DNA from: Planctomycetota bacterium
Lineage (GTDB): Bacteria; Planctomycetota; UBA1135; GCA-002686595
DNA: 64,000 nt
Assembly (NCBI GenBank): GCA_002862085.1
Contig: PKCK01000047.1
Coordinates: 1 to 64,000, forward strand
Direction of reading: 5' to 3'
A program made the translations under genes and the position numbers. Positions within the stretch are counted from its first letter, which is position 1, and each line of letters opens with the position of its first letter. Under the pieces are notes generated by a model that searched no databases, was not told the origin of the DNA, and saw nothing but the letters and a program-made list of their open reading frames with translations. This document shows, one piece after another, positions 34,836-42,036 of this stretch.

Positions 34836-36026
34836 ATGTTCCTCACTTCCCTCATGGCTCTGACGCCCCTGGCGGTCCCCGCGACCCCGGCGCCGACGAG
34901 CGACCTGTTCGTGATCAAGGCTCGCCGCGTCGAACTCGGCGACGGCGAGGTCATGGAGCACGCCGTGATCCTCATCGAGGACGGCGAGATCATCACCATG
35001 GGCCAGGACCTGCCGGTCGAGCGCGGGATCCCCGTGATCGAGCTCGATGACGACCAGATCGTCATGCCGGGCATGGTCAACCCCTACTCGCGCTACGGCA
35101 TGAACGGCGGCGGCTTCAACGACAGCCGCCCCCAGGTCATGGCGAGCGCCGAGCTCTATCCCTCGACCGTGTACGACGCCTTCCTCGAGAACGGCGTGAC
35201 GACCGTCGCCCAGTATCCCGCCGGCCAGGGGATCCCGGGCCAGGCGGTGGCGCTGCGGCCCATGGGCGAGACCGCCGCCGAGATGATCGTCGAGGACGGC
35301 GTCTACGTGAAAGCCGTCATGCGCAACTCGTCCAGCGCGAAGCGCAACCTCACCGACGGGTTCAAGAAGGCCGACGCCTATCTGAAGAAGGTCGAGTCGG
35401 AGCGCGAGAAGTTCGAGAAGAAGAAGGACGACAAGAAGAAGGACTTCGTGCCGCCGAAGCCGGACGCCAACGTCCAGCCCTTCCTCGATCTGCGCGACGG
35501 CAAGCTCCAGATGCTGTTCAGCATCCGTGACGCCGCCGGCTGGGCCCACCTGCTTCACGCGATCGGGGAGGAGGAGTTCCAGTGGCATCTGCGCGTTCCG
35601 CTGACGCGCGACATCAACGTGTTCCACGTGAAGGACGAGATCGGCGAGAAGGGGTGCTACACGATCATGGAGCCGCTCATCACCCTGATGCCCGGCACCA
35701 TGCGCCAGCGCAACCTGCCGGCCGAGTTCGATCGCGCCGGAGCGAAGCTGGTGCTCATCCCGCGGTCCGACTCGCCCGGCGGCTTCGAGCAGTTCCTCGG
35801 GGACGTCGGGACCATGATCTCGGCCGGCCTCGACCGCAAGTCGGCCATCCGCGCCATCACCATGCACCCCGCCGGTTTCCTCGGCCTCGGGGATCGCGTC
35901 GGTACCCTCGCCGAGGGCAAGCGCGCCAACCTCGTCGTCTTCTCGGGCGACCCCTTCCAACCTGGCACCAAGATCGACGGTGTCATGCTCGACGGCCGCT
36001 TCGTGACGGGAGACATCGACCAGTGA
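34836..36026 (+). CDS. Amidohydrolase-like protein 9, metal site lost
   Basis: 396 residues from ATG at 34836; an upstream in-frame start overlapping gene 8 is less likely. A short hydrophobic leader (FLTSLMALTPLAVPATPA) precedes LFVIKARRVELGDGEVMEHA. HxH is replaced by Y84-S-R86 (MVNPYSRYG), and the third-His region reads LFSIRDAAGW; an Asp remains in IPRSDSP. A Lys/Glu coiled coil (about 170-210, with EKFEKKKDDKKKD) sits where gene 1 has one. The C-terminal DRVGTLAEGKRANLVVF is conserved. Its stop overlaps the gene 10 GTG. Confidence 0.85.
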   Translation: MFLTSLMALTPLAVPATPAPTSDLFVIKARRVELGDGEVMEHAVILIEDGEIITMGQDLPVERGIPVIELDDDQIVMPGMVNPYSRYGMNGGGFNDSRPQVMASAELYPSTVYDAFLENGVTTVAQYPAGQGIPGQAVALRPMGETAAEMIVEDGVYVKAVMRNSSSAKRNLTDGFKKADAYLKKVESEREKFEKKKDDKKKDFVPPKPDANVQPFLDLRDGKLQMLFSIRDAAGWAHLLHAIGEEEFQWHLRVPLTRDINVFHVKDEIGEKGCYTIMEPLITLMPGTMRQRNLPAEFDRAGAKLVLIPRSDSPGGFEQFLGDVGTMISAGLDRKSAIRAITMHPAGFLGLGDRVGTLAEGKRANLVVFSGDPFQPGTKIDGVMLDGRFVTGDIDQ

Positions 36027-37453
36027 AGAAGTTCCAGCTCATCGGCGCCTCGGCGCTGACCCTCCTCTCCGCCGTCGCCTTCGCGCCCGTCCTCTCCGCC
36101 GCGCCCCTTCTTCCGCAGAAGGGTGACGCCGAGGAGACGGAGGAGGAGAAGGACACCTACCTGGCGCTCGTGGGCGGCGACGTCCACACGGGCCTGGGCG
36201 GCGTGCTCCGCGAGGCGACGATCCTCGTCAAGAACGACAAGGTCGAGGCCTTCGGCTACGACGTCGTGATCCCCGATGAGGCCGAGGTGGTGGACGTCAC
36301 CGGCATGCGGGTCTACCCCGGCCTCATCGCCGTCAGCTCCTTGGGCCTGTTCGGCGGCGGGGGCAACCTGACCGACTCGGTCGATCCCTACAACCAGAGC
36401 ATGACCCTGGCCCTCGCGGCCGGCGTGACCACAGCGGTCAACGGCTCATCGGTCGCCAAGCTCAAGCGCGGCCACATCGAGGGGCTCATGGTGAAGTCCC
36501 AGGCGTGGAACTCCTGGAGCTTCTCGAACGGCAACCCCACGGGACAGCTGAAGGTGCGCGAGAACCTCAAGAAGGCGGCGGCGTACCTGCGGGCCTACCG
36601 CCAGTGGGAGATCGACAAGCGCTCCAACAAGGACCTGAAGGAGCCGAGCAAGAAGGGAGTCGATCAGAAGTCCGTCGACATCCTGACCGGCAAATCTCGG
36701 CCGAAGTTCAGCGCCAACGATCGCACCGATCTCCTGGAGATCGCGCGTCTGGCCCAGGAGTTCGGATTCCGCCCGATCATCGAGGGCTGCACCGAGGGCT
36801 GGACGATCGCCGACGAACTCGGCCGCGCCGGCGCGACGGCGATCGTCACGCCGCGCTCGCGGCGGGCGAAGAGCGAGCTCCAGGTCGCGGACGGCGGCAC
36901 CAGCATCGAGAACGCTGCGAAGCTCCACGCGCACGGCGTGAGCGTCGTCGTCGTGCCCGCCTCGCGCGGTATCTCCCTGGGAGGCATCGTCGGCCAGGAT
37001 CTCCTCCACCTCCCGATCGAGGCCGGCTTCGCCATCCGCGGCGGGCTTTCCGAGCAAGCGGCTCTCGAGTCCATCACGATCCAGGCCGCGCGCGCCCTCG
37101 ACCTCGGCCACCGCATCGGCTCGATCGAGGTCGGTAAGGACGCGGACCTGATCGTCACCGATGGCGACCTGCTGCACTACCAGACGTTCGTGCAGTGGGC
37201 GATCGTCGACGGCGAGATCGTCTACGACAAGCAGGAGGAGATGTTCTTCGCTCACATCCGCCCACGCCCCGAGTCGTCGATCGCACCCGAGGAGAGCGTC
37301 GACGCTGGGGAGGAGAACGTCGAGGAAGTCGAGGAGAGCTCCGACGAGGACGGCGAGGCCGAGGAGTCGGGCGACGAAGCTGGATCCGACGACGGAGAGC
37401 CGGAGGAGGAGCCGGTCCCGGGTCCTGAGGAAGGGCCGGACGACGAGGCCTGA
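36023..37453 (+). CDS. Amidohydrolase-like protein 10, metal site lost
   Basis: 476 residues from GTG at 36023 (GTGA overlap with gene 9), giving an immediate signal peptide (KKFQLIGASALTLLSAVAFAP). HxH is replaced by S105/S106-L107 (GLIAVSSLG), and the late Asp region reads VVPASRGIS. A charged helical insert (about 174-215, AAYLRAYRQWEIDKRSN) matches those of its relatives. The last 55 residues are almost entirely Glu/Asp/Ser/Pro and probably disordered. It is the last gene of the run; a terminator-like hairpin follows 27 bases later. Confidence 0.85.
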   Translation: MKKFQLIGASALTLLSAVAFAPVLSAAPLLPQKGDAEETEEEKDTYLALVGGDVHTGLGGVLREATILVKNDKVEAFGYDVVIPDEAEVVDVTGMRVYPGLIAVSSLGLFGGGGNLTDSVDPYNQSMTLALAAGVTTAVNGSSVAKLKRGHIEGLMVKSQAWNSWSFSNGNPTGQLKVRENLKKAAAYLRAYRQWEIDKRSNKDLKEPSKKGVDQKSVDILTGKSRPKFSANDRTDLLEIARLAQEFGFRPIIEGCTEGWTIADELGRAGATAIVTPRSRRAKSELQVADGGTSIENAAKLHAHGVSVVVVPASRGISLGGIVGQDLLHLPIEAGFAIRGGLSEQAALESITIQAARALDLGHRIGSIEVGKDADLIVTDGDLLHYQTFVQWAIVDGEIVYDKQEEMFFAHIRPRPESSIAPEESVDAGEENVEEVEESSDEDGEAEESGDEAGSDDGEPEEEPVPGPEEGPDDEA

Positions 37454-37479
37454 AAGTCGCAAGGGGCGATTCCCCCTTC

Positions 37480-37528
37480 GAAGGGCCCCGCGTTCCCCGG
37501 CATCGCACCGAGGAGCGCGGGGCCCTTC
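37480..37528 (+). terminator. Terminator-like hairpin after the amidohydrolase operon
   Basis: Arms 37480-37492 and 37516-37528 form a perfect 13-bp GC-rich stem (GAAGGGCCCCGCG) with a 23-base loop, starting 27 bases after the last amidohydrolase stop. The downstream arm ends in CCCTTCTCG with no long T-run. Confidence 0.6.
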
Positions 37529-37584
37529 TCGTCGGTTCCTCGGCAAGACGTCGATGGCGCGCGCGCGGGCGCTGCGTGAGTCGG

Positions 37585-37590
37585 TAGACT
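37585..37590 (+). promoter_or_regulatory. Putative -10 element of the trpD2-like/ppx operon
   Basis: TAGACT in CGGTAGACTCC ends 11 bases before the ATG at 37602, just after the upstream operon's terminator. The leader would be only a few bases. No convincing -35 is present. Confidence 0.42.
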
Positions 37591-37601
37591 CCGCGCCGAC
37601 C

Positions 37602-38669
37602 ATGGGACTCCGACGCCTCATGCAATCGCTCGGGTCGAGCCGGACCCGGCCGCGCAACCTCTCCCGTGAGGAGGCGGCGGGCGCGTTCACCGCGATCCTG
37701 CAGGGTGCAGAGAGCGCGAGCACCGTCGCCGCTTTCCTCGTCACGCTCCGCTGGAAAGGTGTCACGACCGAGGAGCTCATGGGGATGGCGATGGCGGCGC
37801 GCGCTCAGTCCCGGATCCCCTGCGTCGGGATGAACGGGCTCGTGTCGGTCTCGCCGCCCCAGGACGGTCATGAGACGATGCCGCCTCTCGAGGTGGCTGC
37901 GGGTCTGGTGGCGGCCGCCGCCGGCGCGCGCGTTCTGGTCGTGTCGGATCGCTGCGTTCCACCCCGCCGCGGGTTGACCGCCGCCAACGCGCTGGAGGCG
38001 CTCGGGCTCTCGATGACCTGGGACCCCTCCGAGGCGGAGGACTGGGTCGCGAAGGCCGGCTTCGCCGCCGTCTCCGTGACGGGCCTCTGCCCGCCGCTGC
38101 TGAGCCTCCGGAAGGTGCGCGGGGACATGATCGTCCGCACGCCCCTCTCGACCCTGGAGAAGCTCATCGCGCCCCCCGGCGCGGCGATGCTCATCGGCGC
38201 TCAGAACGGGCCCGTGCTCGGGACCGCGGTCGAGGTCCTCAAGGGGCTCGGACACCGGCGCGGCGTCGCGCTCCAGGGACCCGAGGGCGGCGTGGTGCCG
38301 TCCGTCGCGAGCCGCACGCGCGGGATCGAGATCGACAGCGATCACCTGGTGTCCGTCACGGTGGAGCCCGCGGACTTCGGCCTCGACAGCGACGCCGACC
38401 CCGAGCTGCCCCTGTTCGGTCCGCCGGAGGAAGGGGTCGGCGCCTCCGACAACCCCGCGCTCTGCGAGGCGGCCGGCGCGGTGACTCGTTCAGTGCTCAC
38501 GGGGGAGCCGGGGGCAGCACGGAACGCGACCCTGCTCAGCGCCGCGCTCATGCTCAAGGCCTCGGGCCGGTGCCTCACCATCGCCGAGGGGGTCGACGCG
38601 GCCACCAAGGCGCTCGACACCGGCGCGGCCATGGAACGCGTCGAGCGCCTCCGGTCGCTCCTCTCTTGA
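37602..38669 (+). CDS. TrpD2/YbiB-like anthranilate phosphoribosyltransferase homologue
   Basis: 355 residues with the helical N-terminal domain (REEAAGAFTAILQGAESA) and alpha/beta core of nucleoside-phosphorylase/TrpD-type enzymes. The PRPP-binding GTGGD motif of true TrpD is not present, and the region reads VSPPQDGHETMPPLEVAAG, as in TrpD2 (YbiB) proteins. YbiB of E. coli binds DNA and is LexA-regulated; whether that holds here is unknown. No other trp genes are nearby. The stop overlaps the next gene's TTG start (TTGA). Confidence 0.75.
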   Translation: MGLRRLMQSLGSSRTRPRNLSREEAAGAFTAILQGAESASTVAAFLVTLRWKGVTTEELMGMAMAARAQSRIPCVGMNGLVSVSPPQDGHETMPPLEVAAGLVAAAAGARVLVVSDRCVPPRRGLTAANALEALGLSMTWDPSEAEDWVAKAGFAAVSVTGLCPPLLSLRKVRGDMIVRTPLSTLEKLIAPPGAAMLIGAQNGPVLGTAVEVLKGLGHRRGVALQGPEGGVVPSVASRTRGIEIDSDHLVSVTVEPADFGLDSDADPELPLFGPPEEGVGASDNPALCEAAGAVTRSVLTGEPGAARNATLLSAALMLKASGRCLTIAEGVDAATKALDTGAAMERVERLRSLLS

Positions 38670-40168
38670 CCGTGGAGAGCAGGCCCCTGGACGAGGCCGC
38701 GATCGCGGCCGTGGACCTCGGGTCCAACTCCTTCCACCTCGTCGTCGCGCGTGAGCTCGACGGCCGACCGCACGTGATCGACAAGGTTCGTGTGCGGGTC
38801 GGCCTCGCCGAGGGACTCAACGGGCGCAAGCTCGATGAAGCCGCTCAGCGGCGCGCGTTCACGGCCCTCGAGATGTTCCGCGAGCGCCTCGCGGCCGTTC
38901 CTCGGCACCGCATCCGCGCGGTGGGCACGGCGACCTTTCGGCGCGTCCGCGACGGCGGGGTGTTCCTGCGCCGGTCGGCCGAGTGCCTGGGCGCGCCGAT
39001 CGAGGTGCTGCCGGGCCGCGAGGAGGCGCGCCTCGTCTATCTCGGCGTCGCCCACGCCCTCGGTGACGACGAGGGACGCCGGCTCGTCGTGGACATCGGT
39101 GGCGGCAGCACGGAGTGCATGCTCGGGACACGCTTCGTCTCCGAGTACGGCGACAGTCTGACCATGGGCTGCGTCACGTGGACCAAGCGTTTCTTCTCCG
39201 GTGGGCGCGTCACGCAGGAGGCGATGTCCGCTGCTGTGCTCGCAGCGCGGGTGGAGCTCGAGCCGATCTCCCAGATCTACGGGGCGGGGAACTGGGATCA
39301 CGCCATCGGTTCCAGCGGCACGATCAGAAGCGTGGCAGCGATCCTCGAGGGGCTCGAACTGGGGGACGGGACGATCACCCGTGGCGCGCTCAAGCGTCTC
39401 CGATCGCGCCTCCTGGAGCTCGGCAAGTCGGATCGCTTCGAATTCGAAGGGCTCCGTCCAGACCGCAAGGACGTTCTCGCGGCGGGCGTGGCGATCCTGC
39501 ACGCGGTCCTCAAGGAGCTCCGCGTCGAGCGGATGACTCCCTCCACGGGCGCGCTCCGCGAGGGCGCTCTCCATGATCTCCTCGGCCGGATCCACCACGA
39601 AGACGTCCGTGAAGCGAGCGCCTTGGCGTTCATGGAGCGGCTCGACCTCGACGTCGAGCATGGCAGACGCTGCCGGGACACGGTGGAGCGGCTCTTCGAC
39701 CAGGTGGCGGAGAGTCTTTCGCTCTCCGAGTCCGACCGCCAGCTCCTCGGCTGGGCGGCGCTCCTGCACACGATCGGTTTCGCGGTCAGCCACAGCGGCT
39801 ACCACAAGCACGGGGCGTACCTCGCAGAGCACGCTGACCTCGCCGGCTTCTCGCGTCAGGACCGGGACCAGGTCAGCATGCTGATTCGTTGCCAGCGCCG
39901 CCGCTTGCGGCCGGACCAGCTCGCGGGCCTCAGCGACGATCGTTTGCACGCCATGCGGTGTTTGATCGCGATCCTGCGCCTCGGGCTGCGCCTCCGCCGC
40001 GATCGCACCTCCAAGGAGCTCCCGGAGGTGCGCCTCTCGGTCTCTGGCTCACGCTACCGCCTGCGGTTCCCCAAGGGCTGGCTCGAAGAGCATCCCCTGA
40101 CGCGCGCCGATCTCGCTCAGGAGTCAGACCAGCTGGAGGCCTTCGGCGTCGTGCTGGAGTGCGAGTGA
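38666..40168 (+). CDS. ppx: Exopolyphosphatase / pppGpp phosphatase, Ppx/GppA family
   Basis: 500 residues. The ASKHA ATPase-fold motifs are clear: AAVDLGSNSFHLVVAR, RAVGTATFRRVRDG, PGREEARLVYLG, VVDIGGGSTECMLG. The C-terminal third has an HD-type helical domain (WAALLHTIGFAVSHSGYHKH). The family hydrolyses terminal phosphate from long-chain polyphosphate, and some members hydrolyse pppGpp. The start is taken as TTG at 38666 because it overlaps the upstream stop; GTG at 38672 is an alternative, and neither has a clear ribosome site. With ppk about 1.9 kb away on the opposite strand it forms a polyphosphate turnover pair. Confidence 0.92.
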   Translation: MTVESRPLDEAAIAAVDLGSNSFHLVVARELDGRPHVIDKVRVRVGLAEGLNGRKLDEAAQRRAFTALEMFRERLAAVPRHRIRAVGTATFRRVRDGGVFLRRSAECLGAPIEVLPGREEARLVYLGVAHALGDDEGRRLVVDIGGGSTECMLGTRFVSEYGDSLTMGCVTWTKRFFSGGRVTQEAMSAAVLAARVELEPISQIYGAGNWDHAIGSSGTIRSVAAILEGLELGDGTITRGALKRLRSRLLELGKSDRFEFEGLRPDRKDVLAAGVAILHAVLKELRVERMTPSTGALREGALHDLLGRIHHEDVREASALAFMERLDLDVEHGRRCRDTVERLFDQVAESLSLSESDRQLLGWAALLHTIGFAVSHSGYHKHGAYLAEHADLAGFSRQDRDQVSMLIRCQRRRLRPDQLAGLSDDRLHAMRCLIAILRLGLRLRRDRTSKELPEVRLSVSGSRYRLRFPKGWLEEHPLTRADLAQESDQLEAFGVVLECE

Positions 40169-40188
40169 CACGATTCCCGCAGCGCACG

Positions 40189-41136
40189 ATGAAAGAGCTC
40201 ACCTTCACCAACGGAGACACCATGCCCACCCTGGGGCTGGGGACATGGAAGTCCGCGCCCGGCGAGGTCGGTCGCGCCATCGAGGAGGCGGTCGAGCTTG
40301 GATACCGCCACTTCGACTGCGCCTGGATCTATCAGAACGAGGCGGAGATCGGCCGCGCGTTCCAGCGCGTGTTCGCGCGAGGCGTCGTGGCCCGCGAGGA
40401 GCTCTGGATCACCTCCAAGCTCTGGTGCAATCGCCATCGCGCCGAGGAGGTCGCGCCCGCTCTCGAGGGCACGCTCCAGGACCTCGCCTGTGAATTCCTC
40501 GACCTCTATCTCGTGCACTGGCCGGTGGCGCTCAAGCACGACGTCGTCGGCCCGGCGGATGGGGGGGACTTCCTGCCTCTGCGCGAGGTCCCCCTGCGCG
40601 AGACCTGGGGCGGAATGGAGCGCTGCGCCGAGCTCGGGCTGACCCGGCACGTGGGCGTGTCGAACTACTCCGTGAAGCACCTCACCGCTCACCTCGACGC
40701 GGACATCGTCCCGGAGGTCAATCAGGTGGAGATGCACCCCTATCTCCAGCAGCCCGAGCTCGTGCGCTTCTGCGGCGAGCACGGCATCCATTTGACGGCT
40801 TACTCCCCGCTGGGTTCGAGCGATCGCCCGGACACCATGAAGGCGGCCGACGAGCCGGTCCTCCTGGCGGATCCCACGATCGCCGCGATCGCCGAGGGCG
40901 CGGGCGCGACGCCTGCGCAGGTGCTGCTCGCCTGGGCCGTCCAGCGGGGTACGAGCGCCATCCCCAAGTCGGTCGATCCGGGTCGGCTGGCCGAGAACCT
41001 CGCGGCCGCGGAGCTCCAGCTCGACGCTGCGGCGATGGATGCGATCAGCGCCCTCGACCGAGGCCGCCGCTACGTCGACGGCACCTTCTGGGAGCTGCCC
41101 GGTAGCGGCTACACCGTGGCCGAGCTCTGGGGCTAG
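40189..41136 (+). CDS. Aldo/keto reductase
   Basis: 315 residues, normal for the family. NADPH-dependent carbonyl reduction is expected. The catalytic Asp and Tyr lie in RHFDCAWIYQNEAEIG, the Lys in LWITSKLW and the His in LVHWPVAL; the cofactor-binding 'AIPKSVDPGRLAENLA' is near the C-terminus. Start ATG 40189 gives MKELTFTNGDTMPTLGLG, the usual AKR beginning. An upstream GTG at 40165 overlaps the ppx stop (GTGA) and would add eight residues. The substrate is not predictable. Confidence 0.92.
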   Translation: MKELTFTNGDTMPTLGLGTWKSAPGEVGRAIEEAVELGYRHFDCAWIYQNEAEIGRAFQRVFARGVVAREELWITSKLWCNRHRAEEVAPALEGTLQDLACEFLDLYLVHWPVALKHDVVGPADGGDFLPLREVPLRETWGGMERCAELGLTRHVGVSNYSVKHLTAHLDADIVPEVNQVEMHPYLQQPELVRFCGEHGIHLTAYSPLGSSDRPDTMKAADEPVLLADPTIAAIAEGAGATPAQVLLAWAVQRGTSAIPKSVDPGRLAENLAAAELQLDAAAMDAISALDRGRRYVDGTFWELPGSGYTVAELWG

Positions 41137-41149
41137 CGGGGGCCCGGCC

Positions 41150-41980
41150 TCAGTCCCGCGGGCCGAGGGTGTCCCGGAAGAGCTGCAGCGTCGCCGCCCA
41201 GCTGTCCTCGTCGGCGTCCGCGTCGTACGCGAGGGGCAGGTCGAACTCTTCCCCCAGCCTCGTGGCGTCCGGGTTCGAGAAGGCGTGGAGGACTCCGGGG
41301 AAGACGAGCGTGCGCAGCTCCTTGAGATCGAGGGCTGCCATCTCCGCTTCGAAGGCGGCGACCGATGCTTCGGAGGCCATCGGGTCGGCGCCGCCCGAGG
41401 CCACGAGGACGATCGTCTTCGATCCGCCGACGGAGGGCTCGGCGGAGATGTCGCTGTCGAGGAGGCCGTGGATGCTCGCCACCGCGTCGAGGTCGACCCC
41501 CATGCGGAGCATGTTCAGGCAAACGGCGCCGCCCATGCAGTACCCGAGCGCTCCGGTGCGGCCGGCGTCGACGTCCGGCTGTGCGTGGAGCAGCGCGAGT
41601 CCCGCGCGGAAGCGAGCCTCCATGACCGCGGCGTCTGCCGTCGCCTCCGCCATGAACTCGGCCGCGTCCGAGGGGTGCTCGGCGAGCTTGCCGCCACCGT
41701 ACATGTCCACCGCGAGCGCGACGTAGCCGTTCTCGGCGAGCTGACGCGCGCGGCCGCGGGCGTGGTCGTTGTGGCCCCACCACTCGTGAACCACGATGAC
41801 TCCGGGGCGCTCCTTCACGGGGCCTGCGGGGCGCGCGATGAAGCCTTCGAAGGTGATCTCGCCGTCGCCGTAGGCGATCGCCTGGCTGGAGACGGCGAGG
41901 GGCTCGAGCGCTGCCTCGGTTCCCGCGCAGGAGACGAGGGGGAACGCAGCGAGGAGGGAGGAGAGGGCGGCGATGCGCAT
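41150..41980 (-). CDS. Dienelactone hydrolase family lipoprotein
   Basis: 276 residues with a lipoprotein signal (hydrophobic helix, then LVSC near residue 18), so it is probably anchored in the periplasm. The core shows the DLH landmarks: PGVIVVHEWWGHNDHARG, nucleophile Cys in GALGYCMGGAV, the Asp region GGADPM, and catalytic His in VLHAFSNPD. Dienelactone hydrolases use a Cys-Asp-His triad on lactones and esters; the natural substrate here is unknown. It is convergent with the aldo/keto reductase, 13 bases apart. Confidence 0.9.
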   Translation of the reverse strand: MRIAALSSLLAAFPLVSCAGTEAALEPLAVSSQAIAYGDGEITFEGFIARPAGPVKERPGVIVVHEWWGHNDHARGRARQLAENGYVALAVDMYGGGKLAEHPSDAAEFMAEATADAAVMEARFRAGLALLHAQPDVDAGRTGALGYCMGGAVCLNMLRMGVDLDAVASIHGLLDSDISAEPSVGGSKTIVLVASGGADPMASEASVAAFEAEMAALDLKELRTLVFPGVLHAFSNPDATRLGEEFDLPLAYDADADEDSWAATLQLFRDTLGPRD

Positions 41981-42021
41981 GGTGCGGAGGCTCTGGAGAC
42001 GTCGGTCGGTGCGAGTCTCGC

Positions 42022-42027
42022 AGAATA
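42022..42027 (-). promoter_or_regulatory. Putative -10 element upstream of the dienelactone hydrolase
   Basis: On the minus strand CGGTATTCTGC contains TATTCT 41 bases before the ATG at 41980. An identical 11-mer occurs on the minus strand at 54231-54241, and a close copy on the plus strand at 54311-54321. Confidence 0.4.
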
Positions 42028-42036
42028 CCGCCCGCG

